A DNA stretch of 64,000 nucleotides from Planctomycetota bacterium (GTDB lineage Bacteria > Planctomycetota > Planctomycetia > Pirellulales > Lacipirellulaceae): positions 1 to 64,000 of the forward strand of contig JAKOXH010000038.1 of the NCBI GenBank assembly GCA_029781135.1, written 5' to 3'. The notes under the pieces were generated by a model, which did not search any database, was not told the DNA's origin, and saw nothing but the letters and a program-made list of their open reading frames with translations. Position numbers and translations under genes: made by a program. The first letter of the stretch is position 1. Every line of letters starts with the position of its first letter. Shown in pieces: positions 1 through 7,974 of the stretch.

Positions 1-708
1 GAGCGACTGCTCCAGCAGACACGGACCAGTAAACACAAAATCTACAGTGTCCACGCTCCCGAGGTGGAGTGCATCGCGAAAGGCAAAGCGCACCAGCGCT
101 ACGAGTTCGGCTGCAAGGCCAGCGTGGCCACTACCAGCCAGAGCAATTGGATCGTCGGCACGCAGGCGCTCGACGGCAATCCTTACGACGGACACACGCT
201 CACAGGCGCGATCGCCCAAGTCGAACGCTTAACCGGCCAGACTCCCCAAGATGTGATGGTCGATCAAGGTTATCGAGGACACGGTTACGAAGGCTCGGCC
301 CTCGTGCACGTCGTCCGCTCGATTCCCAAACGAGTGACGCGCGCCGTGCGCCGGATGCTCAAACGCCGGGCAGCCATCGAGCCCACGATCGGCCACATGA
401 AAGGTGACAACCGCATGAACCGCAACTATCTCACCGGTCAAGAAGGTGACCGCATCAACGCCCTGCTCGCCGCCGCCGGCTACAACCTCCGCAAGCTGTT
501 GCGGTGGATTGTGCTTGCGCCCATTTTCTGGCTCTGGTGCCGGCTCACTGCTACGATTGTCACTCAAGTCACACCACAATCTCGTCTCGATGTGCTTGAA
601 CCCGTGCCCGTGGGAACCCCAAAATCACGATCACCCCGACCGAAGCGTATTTTTCAGGGACGACGAATTAGCGGCGGCAACGCCGCTGCGGATACCAAGC
701 CGATTTGA
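1..708 (+). CDS. IS5-family transposase, 5' end outside the window
   Basis: The reading frame is open from base 1, so the start lies upstream and only the C-terminal catalytic part is seen. Motifs fit DDE transposases of the IS5 group: VDQGYRG (second catalytic Asp region), then AAIEPTIGHMKGDNRMNRNYL-type spacing with the third acidic residue in 'AIEPTIGH', and a GDRINALLAAAGYN block. Such enzymes cut and paste the element using two metal ions. The tail after about base 540 does not look like the family. A sequence FFRDDEL, resembling a usual IS5 C-terminus, is readable in another frame near base 650, so the 3' end may carry a frameshift. The right end of the element probably lies near 645-670, but no inverted repeat could be paired because the left end is missing. 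Confidence 0.85.
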   Translation, partial: ERLLQQTRTSKHKIYSVHAPEVECIAKGKAHQRYEFGCKASVATTSQSNWIVGTQALDGNPYDGHTLTGAIAQVERLTGQTPQDVMVDQGYRGHGYEGSALVHVVRSIPKRVTRAVRRMLKRRAAIEPTIGHMKGDNRMNRNYLTGQEGDRINALLAAAGYNLRKLLRWIVLAPIFWLWCRLTATIVTQVTPQSRLDVLEPVPVGTPKSRSPRPKRIFQGRRISGGNAAADTKPI

Positions 709-773
709 AGCACGATTAAGGCAAATCCGTCCGGGGAAGATCAGTAGTTCGGGAGTCGCTTTGTTCCTTGATT

Positions 774-801
774 ACCCCTGTCCCCTGACCCCCGTCCCCT
801 G
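774..801. repeat. C-rich (CCCCTGA)n-like simple repeat
   Basis: This is a short run of CCCCTG/CCCCCG units just upstream of the NYN-domain gene. The same kind of tract recurs at 12134-12167 and, in G-rich form, inside mnmG (6315-6401). Confidence 0.6.
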
Positions 802-813
802 TATCCTTTTCCG

Positions 814-1386
814 ATGGCCCTGCTCATCGACGGTTACAACCTGCTGAACGTCACGGGCATCTTCGCGCAGGCCGGACCAGGGACCGAACTGCATCGCACT
901 CGCCTAGCCTTCTTGAATTTCCTCGCCTCGTCGTTCACTAAACGCCAGCGTTCGACAACGACTATTGTTTTCGACGCCGCCGGCGCCCCGCCTGGCTTGC
1001 CGCACTTGATTAGCCACGAGGGCATGACCATTCATTTCGCTCGCCGGCATTCGAACGCTGACGAGCTCATCGAAGAACTGCTTGAAAACTGGGTCTCGCC
1101 GCGAACGCTCACGGTCGTTTCCAGCGACCACCGTGTACAGCGCGCCGCCCGGCGACGCGGCGCCACATATATCGACAGCGAGCAATGGTACGCGGAACTG
1201 AAAACCACCCGCCGCAAGCGCCGGGCAACCGCCAAGGACACGACCGCCAAACCCACCGATGCACTATCGCCCGATGAGCTCGCCTACTGGCTAAAAGAAT
1301 TTGGCGATGTGCCCAGCATCCCGCCGGATGCCGAAAGCCTGTTTCCGCCGGGCTACGCGGAAGACGTGGAACGAGAAGAATCGTAA
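814..1386 (+). CDS. NYN/PIN-like ribonuclease (YacP/Rae1-type)
   Basis: This 190-aa protein opens with LLIDGYNLLN, the signature of NYN-domain (PIN-fold) nucleases related to YacP/Rae1, with the first metal-binding Asp at residue 6. Further acidic residues fit the fold: IVFDAAG near residue 50, NADELIEELL near 85 and VVSSDHRVQRAARRRG near 105. Family members cleave RNA in the cytoplasm; Rae1 acts on mRNA at the ribosome. The C-terminal 60 residues are basic then acidic and resemble nothing known to me. The ATG follows a C-rich simple repeat and has no clear ribosome binding site. It stands alone between an IS remnant and a convergent gene. Function is by family only. Confidence 0.8.
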   Translation: MALLIDGYNLLNVTGIFAQAGPGTELHRTRLAFLNFLASSFTKRQRSTTTIVFDAAGAPPGLPHLISHEGMTIHFARRHSNADELIEELLENWVSPRTLTVVSSDHRVQRAARRRGATYIDSEQWYAELKTTRRKRRATAKDTTAKPTDALSPDELAYWLKEFGDVPSIPPDAESLFPPGYAEDVEREES

Positions 1387-1402
1387 GCGCTGTAGCTCTC
1401 CG

Positions 1403-2305
1403 CTATTTCTTCTCCGAGTTTTGCGCCGCCGGTGCTGCAGGCTTCTCCGGTACGGCTGGCGCTTCCATCGGCCGGAACGTAATGTCGCCCGTCGAACGCA
1501 ACTCGATTTCGTACGTCTTGCCCTTTTGCACCCGCATGGCCACCGCCGCATCGTGAGCCGCGTGAATTCCCAAGTCCTTCGCCTTTTGCGGATCGTTCGC
1601 GATCAGCCAAAAGTCGGCCCAGATTTTCTTTTCGAATTCCGACATCGGCGTCCCGCGGCCGTAGGCAGTGGGCCGCGTGCCGACCGTATCGAGCTGAAAC
1701 CCTTGCGACGGTTCCTGGTGCTCTCCGAAAACCCGTTGGAACAACGCCAGCGAAGTCGAGCGATCGAGGTCCGACTGCTCGATGTACTTATCGTCGAACG
1801 TGACTTTCAAATAGTCGACGTAAACCATGTCGCCCGCGATATCGAACTTCTTCGCCTCGCCGATCGGTTCGCCCTGATCGTTGACCTCGACGAATTCCAC
1901 CTTCGTCGCCACATTGGTTCGGGCAGCGTCGTTCTTCGTGCCCTCCGTGGGAGCGACGGCATTCAGCGATGGCACTTCATGCTGGTCGAGCACCTTCAGC
2001 CGGGCCAGCCGATGCCGCACTTTCAACAGCTTCATCGCCACTTCCAGCCGATCGATGTGCGCGTTCTTTTCCGCCACCGTGGCGTTCAAGCCCTCGATTT
2101 GCTTGTCTCGAACCGCCAAGTCATCGTTCGACTTTCGGATGACCTCCTGCAACTCCGCTTCCTTGTCGGCCAACTTCCGCACCGGTTCGTTGTACAGCTC
2201 GTAGGCCTTGTAGCCACCAACTCCAGCGCCGCCGACCAACACCGCGAGCAACAGCGTGCGCACCGCTGAATTAACGTTCGAGATCGTGTCGTTGACACGC
2301 CCCAT
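1403..2305 (-). CDS. Membrane-anchored coiled-coil protein, unknown function
   Basis: This 300-aa protein has one N-terminal membrane segment (LLLAVLVGGAGVGGYKAYELY, residues about 15-35), then a coiled coil of roughly 60 residues (KEAELQEVIRKSNDDLAV...), then a soluble domain that I do not recognise. The C-terminus is Pro/Ala-rich. The start at 2305 is preferred because GGAG lies just upstream. A longer frame to 2416 exists, but its extra 37 residues come from an interspersed repeat (2339-2373). Topology suggests an envelope protein with a short cytoplasmic N-terminus. It converges with the NYN nuclease gene, only 16 bp away. Confidence 0.75.
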   Translation of the reverse strand: MGRVNDTISNVNSAVRTLLLAVLVGGAGVGGYKAYELYNEPVRKLADKEAELQEVIRKSNDDLAVRDKQIEGLNATVAEKNAHIDRLEVAMKLLKVRHRLARLKVLDQHEVPSLNAVAPTEGTKNDAARTNVATKVEFVEVNDQGEPIGEAKKFDIAGDMVYVDYLKVTFDDKYIEQSDLDRSTSLALFQRVFGEHQEPSQGFQLDTVGTRPTAYGRGTPMSEFEKKIWADFWLIANDPQKAKDLGIHAAHDAAVAMRVQKGKTYEIELRSTGDITFRPMEAPAVPEKPAAPAAQNSEKK

Positions 2306-2338
2306 GGCTAGCTTCTCCACAAGAAAATAAGGGCGAGT

Positions 2339-2373
2339 TCCCCTCTCTTTTTGGGGACGGGGTAGGGGAGGGT
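2339..2373. repeat. G/C-rich 'CCCTCTC-GGGGAGGG' interspersed repeat
   Basis: A pyrimidine arm (CCCCTCTC) is followed by a purine arm (GGTAGGGGAGGG). Related copies lie at 3760-3794, 35848-35884 and 40455-40490, all just upstream of genes. This one would add a false N-terminal extension to the neighbouring protein. Confidence 0.6.
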
Positions 2374-2480
2374 TCGGCAAGACGGGCTTCCCGAAATCTG
2401 CACTCCAACCAACCAAGAACTACGCCTAGTTTCAGAATACCCGACCAACGCACGCGCCACAAATGACACGACTATTCGCT

Positions 2481-2654
2481 CAGGGCCGATCAGCTTTTTC
2501 AATCTAGCCAATCGGTGTGGGAGCCAATCGGTGTGGGAGGCGTCTCTGACGCCGGTTCCGCGCAAACTTCGTGAACGGCTTGAAGTGCGACGCCTCATCG
2601 GGGTCGGAGACCTTTCCCACAAGTCTTCCCAGCTTCAATAAGTGACCGGCCCTG
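2481..2654. repeat. MITE-like element with terminal inverted repeats, copy 1
   Basis: The ends CAGGGCCGATCA (2481-2492) and TGACCGGCCCTG (2643-2654) are inverted repeats with 11 of 12 matches. Inside are two tandem 16-bp units (GCCAATCGGTGTGGGA), then GGCGTCTCTGACGCC and a spaced partner GACGCCTC...GGAGACC. A second copy at 30323-30527 has the same order and four 16-bp units. It has no coding capacity. Confidence 0.75.
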
Positions 2655-2666
2655 CTTGAATCCGCG

Positions 2667-3749
2667 TCAGTCTTGTTCCGCCACCGGCAATCGAATCACG
2701 GCTTCAACTCCACGATCTCGGTTTTCAACCAGCACTTCGCCGCCATGATCGGTGACGATTCGCCAGCATTTCGATAGCCCAAAGCCCAGTCCCCGCCCTG
2801 CTTCTCGGCCACTAAAGAAGGGATCGAACATGTGTCGGCGCACCTCTTCCGACACCCCCGGCCCATCATCGCTCACTGCGATTTCTGCTAAATCGCGCCC
2901 TTCCACGGCAACTCGATTTTGGCGCACCTCTACATTTCCCCCGTCGCTCACGGCTTCACAGGCATTTCGGATGAGCGCACCAATCGCAACCGCCAACTGT
3001 GTCGCATCCGCCATCACCTCGACGGGCCCACCCGCGTCGCTGTATATAAGTGCAATTTCGCTTTCACGGGCTTGATCTTGCCATTCATCGACGATTCTCG
3101 GCACCAACTCCTTCAGATTGCACGGTTCCAGCACCAGCTTCGGTGGTCGCGCAAAGAGCATGAGATCGGCGATCATTTCATGCGCTCGCATGGCCTGCCG
3201 ATGGATGGCCGTCAGTCTTCGCTGCCGCTCCGGATCGCGCTCATCTTCCAGCAGCGTTTGCGCGCGGGCGGCGATGTTGGCCAGCGGATTGTTGATCTCG
3301 TGACTCGCGCCGTAGGCCAACTCCTTGAGCGACTCGAGTTTTTCGTGTTCCAGGCGACGATCTTGTTCGGCAATGCGCAACTCCGCAGCGTGGAGCGCCG
3401 ACACCAAGCGCGGCAGTCGCCAATGAATTCCCTGATGGTCGATCCGTGCATCATCCGCGACTTCTGCCGTAAGAGAGCAAGCCAGCTCGCTGGTTAGATT
3501 CTTCGCGAGCCACTTGGCTGCCTCTTCGACGCGATTGACGGTGCGTCCCAACCGCACTTCCGCAACGCGCAGCGCCCAGCCCGCCACATCGCGATCTGAT
3601 TCAAGCAAGCCGCTAAGTTCGTCGTAGCGCGCTTCCGCCTCGAGCGTTAGAAGAGCGCGCTCAAACACCAATGCCGTCGCATCACGGAGCGGCACAGCCG
3701 CGGCGGACCCACGTTCGGCCGTCGTCGCAGGTAGCTGCAAGAATAACAT
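2667..3749 (-). CDS. Soluble sensor histidine kinase
   Basis: This 360-aa kinase has the full HisKA/HATPase core: H-box with phospho-acceptor His150 (YGASHEINNPLANI), N-box around Asn263 (LIRNACEAV), G1 box DDGPGV (295-300), F-box FDPFF, and G2 box GRGLGFGLS (319-327). The first 140 residues are helical and end in a coiled coil. No membrane segment or PAS-like sensor is evident, so it is probably cytoplasmic. The ATG at 3749 is preferred: a longer frame (to 3869) begins inside an interspersed repeat read as LTPALSQRERG, a common annotation artefact. It lies 80 bp downstream of a response regulator on the same strand, its likely partner. Confidence 0.88.
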   Translation of the reverse strand: MLFLQLPATTAERGSAAAVPLRDATALVFERALLTLEAEARYDELSGLLESDRDVAGWALRVAEVRLGRTVNRVEEAAKWLAKNLTSELACSLTAEVADDARIDHQGIHWRLPRLVSALHAAELRIAEQDRRLEHEKLESLKELAYGASHEINNPLANIAARAQTLLEDERDPERQRRLTAIHRQAMRAHEMIADLMLFARPPKLVLEPCNLKELVPRIVDEWQDQARESEIALIYSDAGGPVEVMADATQLAVAIGALIRNACEAVSDGGNVEVRQNRVAVEGRDLAEIAVSDDGPGVSEEVRRHMFDPFFSGREAGRGLGFGLSKCWRIVTDHGGEVLVENRDRGVEAVIRLPVAEQD

Positions 3750-3759
3750 GACAGCCGCC

Positions 3760-3794
3760 CCCCTCTCCCTCTGGGAGAGGGCCGGGGTGAGGGT
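3760..3794. repeat. 'CCCTCTCCC-GGGAGAGGG' palindromic repeat
   Basis: A near-perfect hairpin (CCCTCTCCCT / GGGAGAGGG) followed by CCGGGGTGAGGG lies between the response regulator and the kinase. It could fold in the bicistronic mRNA and lower kinase translation; that role is inference. Confidence 0.7.
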
Positions 3795-3829
3795 GCCTAA
3801 CAGACAGCTTCGTCGAAACCACTCACAGC

Positions 3830-4411
3830 CTAGCCGTGCGGAACTGCTTCCACATCGAGCAATTGACAAATCCGCGTCAGCAGCGCGTCAACATCGAACG
3901 GCTTCTTAAGGAAGTCGTTCGCCCCCGAATCGCGCAGCTGCTGAATCTTATCTTCCTCGACCATGCCGGAAATGCAGATGATCCGTACATCATCCATAGT
4001 CTTGTCGCTGCGCACCAGGCGGCACACCTCGATGCCGTTAATATCCGGCAGCATCACGTCGAGCACCACGAGGTCGGGCCGAAACTCCTTGATCTGCATA
4101 CCGGCGCCGAAGCCGTTGTTCACGCTGCGGACCTCGAACCGGCCGTCGCGCTCCAATTGATCGACGATCAGTTCCACCAAATCCTCATCATCGTCGACCA
4201 CCAGGATCTTACGCTTGCCGCTGTCAAGCGCATCGGTCGGGATGCCATTATCCCGCATGAACGCATAGAGTTGGTCGCGGGGAATCCGCCGAAAACGGCT
4301 GCCCGGGACGCGGAAGCCCTTCAACTGGCCAGAATCAAAGCAACGAATGATCGTCTGCTGGCTAACCTTACAGATCTTGGCAGCTTCGCCGGTTGTAAAC
4401 ACCGTTTTCAT
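3830..4411 (-). CDS. Response regulator with N-terminal excisionase-type HTH
   Basis: Residues 1-55 form an excisionase/MerR-like winged HTH (FTTGEAAKICKVSQQTII...GFRVPGSRFRRI). Residues 65-190 form a receiver domain: acidic pocket DDD (73-75), phospho-acceptor Asp118 in VVLDVMLP, switch Ser148, and Lys170 in FLKKPF. This DNA-binding-first, receiver-last order is the reverse of OmpR or NarL types, and the HTH type is usually found in excisionases. ATG 4411 is used; a TTG three codons upstream (4420) sits closer to the GGAGAGAGG ribosome site and may be the true start. It is cotranscribed with the downstream histidine kinase. The protein probably acts as a phosphorylation-controlled DNA-binding switch. 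Confidence 0.87.
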   Translation of the reverse strand: MKTVFTTGEAAKICKVSQQTIIRCFDSGQLKGFRVPGSRFRRIPRDQLYAFMRDNGIPTDALDSGKRKILVVDDDEDLVELIVDQLERDGRFEVRSVNNGFGAGMQIKEFRPDLVVLDVMLPDINGIEVCRLVRSDKTMDDVRIICISGMVEEDKIQQLRDSGANDFLKKPFDVDALLTRICQLLDVEAVPHG

Positions 4412-4889
4412 ATTGCTCAACCACCTCTCTCCCTAGTTGATGGTAAGACAATCCTTGCCCTAAACCCGCAATTGCCGCAAAACTGCCGCCGTTCACAGGT
4501 CCGAGCACTCCGCCAGCAAATTACCCGTCAACACTCGACATCGCAAACCACTTAATTCACTGACGTTTCCACAATTGTACGGCGGCCGTAACCGGTAGTT
4601 TCAGCCGCAGCTACCAGGGTTGCCTGGTTTGCCAAGTGTCAGCGAATTATTATCTCCGGTTATCTTCCCGTCAATATCGATCCAATTTACGCAAATCGTT
4701 GTGAGATAGCCGGTTGTGGAACCACGTCGTTAAATCAGGTACTTTTCGCGCAAGAGAGGTTTAAACCCTTCGCCGGCATTTCAATAGTTCCGGTGGAAAC
4801 GCTGATTTTCCATCGAACTGGAACCTGTCTTCCGCAGCTTGCCAGCGGGTTGAGCGGTTGCCTTGCCCGAGCCGCCTGCAACGCTTGGT
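4412..4889. other. Intergenic region without a gene
   Basis: These 478 bp lie between the mnmG stop and the response-regulator start, both on the minus strand. They should hold the mnmG transcript end and the regulator promoter. I see no credible ORF, no strong terminator hairpin and none of the window's interspersed repeats. The stretch is more AT-rich than its surroundings. Confidence 0.5.
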
Positions 4890-6794
4890 TTACCGCGGCG
4901 CTCCGACCTTGCCACGACCATCCAAATGCACGATCAACAACGCGATGTCTGCGGGCGTGATTCCGCTAATGCGGCTGGCCTGCGCCAGATTCCGCGGCCG
5001 CACCCGTACTAGTTTCTCTCGTGCTTCAGCCCGCAATTGGGAAATATTTTCATACCGAAAACTTTCGGGTATCCGCTTCTCCGCCAGCCTCGCCTGGCGC
5101 TCGATTTCCGTTTGCTGACGGGCAACGTAGCCTGCATATTTCAAATCGTGAACTACCTGTTCCGCCACGCGGCGATCCACCGTGCCCAATTCCGGCACGC
5201 GCCGGATGATGTCCTGCCACGTTACTTCCGGCCGCCGGGCGTACCTGGAAAGCGGAATGCCATCCAGAATCGTCGTATCTAGCAACTGCGAAACGTTTGC
5301 GATGGTGGCCAGTTTTTCCTGGAGTCGGTTCCAGCGCGGTGCATCAATCATTCCGCGGGCGTGCGCAAGTGGCGTCAGGCGACGATCGGCGTTGTCGTGC
5401 CGCAACAGAATCCGATACTCGGCGCGACTGGTGAACATTCGATACGGCTCATCCACACCGCAAGTTACGAGATCGTCCACGAGCACGCCGACATAGGCTT
5501 CATTCCGATCGAGAATCAACGGTTCTTCATTCTTGAGGGCCAGTGCCGCATTGGCTCCTGCGACGAGTCCCTGGGCCGCCGCTTCCTCATAGCCGGTCGT
5601 GCCGTTGATCTGCCCGGCCAAATACAATCCAGCCACCTGTTTTGATTCCAAAGTGGCTCGAAGTTGATCGGGCGGCACGTAGTCGTATTCGACCGCATAT
5701 CCGTAACGCATGATCTCCGCGCGTTCCAATCCTGGGATTTCGCGCAGAATCGCCTCTTGCACGTCGCGTGGCAAACTCGTGGAGATGCCGTTCACATAGA
5801 CTTCGCGAGTGTTTCTTCCCTCAGGCTCCAAAAACAGCTGGTGCCGCGACTTGTCGGCAAACCGGACGATCTTGTCTTCGATCGACGGGCAGTACCGTGG
5901 CCCGCTCGAGGAAATCTGCCCGCTATACATCGGCGCGCGGTGCAAATTCGCCCGAATCAACTCATGCACCGCGTGATTCGTGTGCGTAATAAAGCATGGT
6001 AACTGTTCAACGCATAGCCCATCGGTCAGATAGGAAAATGGCTCGGGATGCTCATCGCCGGGCTGCAACTCCAACTGGCCGTAGTCGATCGTGCGGCCAT
6101 TTAACCGCGGTGGCGTCCCTGTCTTGAATCGCGCCACGCGAAAACCGAGTCGCGCGAGCGCAGCGCTGATCCCCTGCGTCGTGCCTTCGCCGGCGCGACC
6201 GCCCGGTGTTTTCGCTTCGCCGGTGTGCATGAGCGCTTGCAGAAATGTGCCGGTTGTGAGGACCACTGCCCGCGCATGGTAGACCGCGTTGCCGCGGACG
6301 CTAACGCCAACAATTTGCATGGGGCTGGGGGTTGGGGGCTGGGGGCTAGAAATCGTTGAACTTCCGCTCTTACTCCCCGCTCCCCGCTCCCCGCTCCGTG
6401 CCTCCACAAGCAGTTCTTCCACCACCTCCTGCCGGAGCGTGAGATTCGTCGCCTCTTCGACCAGTCGTTTGATCTCCGCTTGATACGCCTTTTTGTCGGC
6501 CTGGGCCCGCGGGCTGTGCATCGCCGGGCCTTTACTGCGATTGAGCATGCGGAACTGAATGCCCGTCGCATCGATCGCCTGCCCCATCGCGCCGCCCAAC
6601 GCATCAATCTCCCGCACAATCTGCCCTTTGCCGACGCCGCCGATCGCCGGGTTACAGCTCATTTGGCCGACCGTATCGCAATTGGTCGTGAGCAGCGCAG
6701 TTCTCGCCCCCAACCGCGCCGCCGCCAGTGCCGCCTCGGACCCAGCGTGCCCGGCGCCCACCACAATTACATCGAAATCATAGGAACTGGCCAT
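4890..6794 (-). CDS. mnmG: tRNA uridine 5-carboxymethylaminomethyl modification enzyme MnmG
   Basis: This 634-aa FAD/NAD-dependent enzyme works with MnmE to install the cmnm5 group on U34 of certain tRNAs in the cytoplasm. The FAD-binding motif [17 protein letters not shown] is at 13-30, followed by the family blocks [11 protein letters not shown] (47-57), [26 protein letters not shown] and the C-terminal [15 protein letters not shown]. The ATG at 6794 is chosen because the conserved N-terminus ([14 protein letters not shown]) starts there. Residues about 132-160 are an extra low-complexity segment (SGERGAG...SPQPPTPSP) absent from E. coli MnmG. It is encoded by a G-rich repeat at 6315-6401 and lies in a loop before the VVGV strand. 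The conserved blocks elsewhere are intact, so the enzyme is probably active. Confidence 0.97.
   Translation of the reverse strand: MASSYDFDVIVVGAGHAGSEAALAAARLGARTALLTTNCDTVGQMSCNPAIGGVGKGQIVREIDALGGAMGQAIDATGIQFRMLNRSKGPAMHSPRAQADKKAYQAEIKRLVEEATNLTLRQEVVEELLVEARSGERGAGSKSGSSTISSPQPPTPSPMQIVGVSVRGNAVYHARAVVLTTGTFLQALMHTGEAKTPGGRAGEGTTQGISAALARLGFRVARFKTGTPPRLNGRTIDYGQLELQPGDEHPEPFSYLTDGLCVEQLPCFITHTNHAVHELIRANLHRAPMYSGQISSSGPRYCPSIEDKIVRFADKSRHQLFLEPEGRNTREVYVNGISTSLPRDVQEAILREIPGLERAEIMRYGYAVEYDYVPPDQLRATLESKQVAGLYLAGQINGTTGYEEAAAQGLVAGANAALALKNEEPLILDRNEAYVGVLVDDLVTCGVDEPYRMFTSRAEYRILLRHDNADRRLTPLAHARGMIDAPRWNRLQEKLATIANVSQLLDTTILDGIPLSRYARRPEVTWQDIIRRVPELGTVDRRVAEQVVHDLKYAGYVARQQTEIERQARLAEKRIPESFRYENISQLRAEAREKLVRVRPRNLAQASRISGITPADIALLIVHLDGRGKVGAPR
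6315..6401. repeat. G-rich simple repeat inserted in frame within mnmG
   Basis: Tandem GGGGCTGG/GGGTTGG and CTCCCCGCTCCC units add about 29 codons without breaking the frame. Similar tracts lie between genes elsewhere in the window. Confidence 0.75.
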
Positions 6795-6967
6795 GACCTC
6801 AAGCATACCCAGTAACCGGGCGCCGTGCCCACACGCAGAATGTGGGAAAATCTGCCGGCCCAAGCCGATAATTTGCTTGCTTCCCGCCGCTGCCTTGCTA
6901 CGCTGATCAGTGGTCGGCCCCTTTTCTTATATGCTTCGCGCATGCTCTTTTCCGAAGGGAGCGTCTA

Positions 6968-7621
6968 ATGAATCGCTACGTGCGGTTGGGCTTGCTTGTC
7001 GCCGTGTTCTTCTCAGTCCACACGGTTTTCGCTTATGACGCGTACAACAACTTCGGGCCGGGTGACAGCTACGACGCGACAACCGGCTATGGCGTAAATG
7101 GGGGAGACTACCCTCCGATCTCTCCCTTCATCCAGGGCGGGCGATTCACGTCCGAGGCGACCGGCATGCTGGCCGTGATTCGTATGGCGCTGCACGAAAA
7201 CTACCATGATCCGCCTGGCTTCAATCAGGTGGATGTCCGGCTGCACCACGCCGACGCGGCGGGCAACATTGGCCCGATTATCGCGGCCTTCACCCGCGGC
7301 GGGTTGACCGACTTTGGCCTCTCCGATCCTCCCGTGACGATCACCAGCTTCGACCCGGCGGTCACGCTGACGGCCGGAAACGACTATTGGATCGTGGTCG
7401 CACCCGGCGATCATAGCACCGATGCGGTGTGGAACTGGGACGCCGGCGCCGGCGGTACGCGCGCTTATTCGACCAATAGTGGCCTGAGTTATTCTTACTT
7501 GGAAGGCCGCTTGGGCGCGATGCGCATCGAAGTCGTCTCGATCCCCGAGCCAACAACCGCCGCCCTGCTGTGCTTGGGTGCCGCTGCCGGGGCTCACCGA
7601 CGACCGCGCCGCGAAGATTGA
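6968..7621 (+). CDS. PEP-CTERM protein with choice-of-anchor-type domain
   Basis: This 217-aa secreted protein has a signal peptide (residues 1-22, cleavage after VFA), a beta-rich domain of the kind often labelled 'choice-of-anchor' (fxxGGRFTSEATG..., VTLTAGNDYWIVVAPG) and a C-terminal PEP-CTERM tail: IPEPTTAALLCLGAAAG followed by HRRPRR. PEP-CTERM tails are recognised by exosortase and the protein is then delivered to the surface or extracellular matrix. AAGGGAG lies 8 bp before the ATG. It is divergent from mnmG with a 173-bp gap that should hold both promoters. The binding target is unknown. Confidence 0.82.
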   Translation: MNRYVRLGLLVAVFFSVHTVFAYDAYNNFGPGDSYDATTGYGVNGGDYPPISPFIQGGRFTSEATGMLAVIRMALHENYHDPPGFNQVDVRLHHADAAGNIGPIIAAFTRGGLTDFGLSDPPVTITSFDPAVTLTAGNDYWIVVAPGDHSTDAVWNWDAGAGGTRAYSTNSGLSYSYLEGRLGAMRIEVVSIPEPTTAALLCLGAAAGAHRRPRRED

Positions 7622-7662
7622 AGTTCCGGCCTCGCCGCCGCCGCTAAACCGTGCCCCTCGCC

Positions 7663-7731
7663 GTAGCCACGCTCGCCAGAGCGTGGACCGTCAGGTTTGT
7701 GGCGCTTCCACCGTCTGGCGACGGTGGCTAC
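7663..7731. repeat. Inverted repeat 'GTAGCCACGCTCGCCAGAGCGTGG', copy 1
   Basis: The ends GTAGCCAC and GTGGCTAC are perfect inverted repeats, and two internal hairpins (ACGCTCGCCAGAGCGT and CCACCGTCTGGCGACGGTGG) fill the element. A second copy is at 28862-28919. The rest of the 7622-7974 gap holds a C-rich tract near 7740-7765, another repeat (7861-7932) and no gene. Confidence 0.8.
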
Positions 7732-7860
7732 ATGCCACTCGCCGCTCCCCACTCCCCGCTTGGCGGCCAAGACCATGTAGTGTACAAAGGTACACATTTC
7801 TGCTACAACGATCCGTTGCCTATTTGCCGCCAGATATGGAACGCTGCCCGCCCCAGGGGT

Positions 7861-7932
7861 GTGGGAGGCCTCTCTGAGGCCGATGACGTGTTGCATTTGG
7901 AAAGCGTCATCGGGTTCGGAGACGCCTCCCAC
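7861..7932. repeat. Inverted repeat 'GTGGGAGGC...GCCTCCCAC', copy 1
   Basis: Perfect 9-bp inverted ends flank CTCTCTGAGGCCGATGACG and CGTCATCGGG. A second copy lies at 39003-39069 with the same centre (GTGTTGCATT). It sits 43 bp before the helicase-like pseudogene. Confidence 0.75.
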
Positions 7933-7974
7933 AAGGCCAATTACCGCACCGTAAATTAAACGGAGGGACTTGTC

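Noticed and set aside
1301-2269. 322-codon open frame on the plus strand
   Set aside because: It is antisense to the membrane coiled-coil gene, has a basic low-complexity composition and no family signal. GC-rich third positions make such shadows common.
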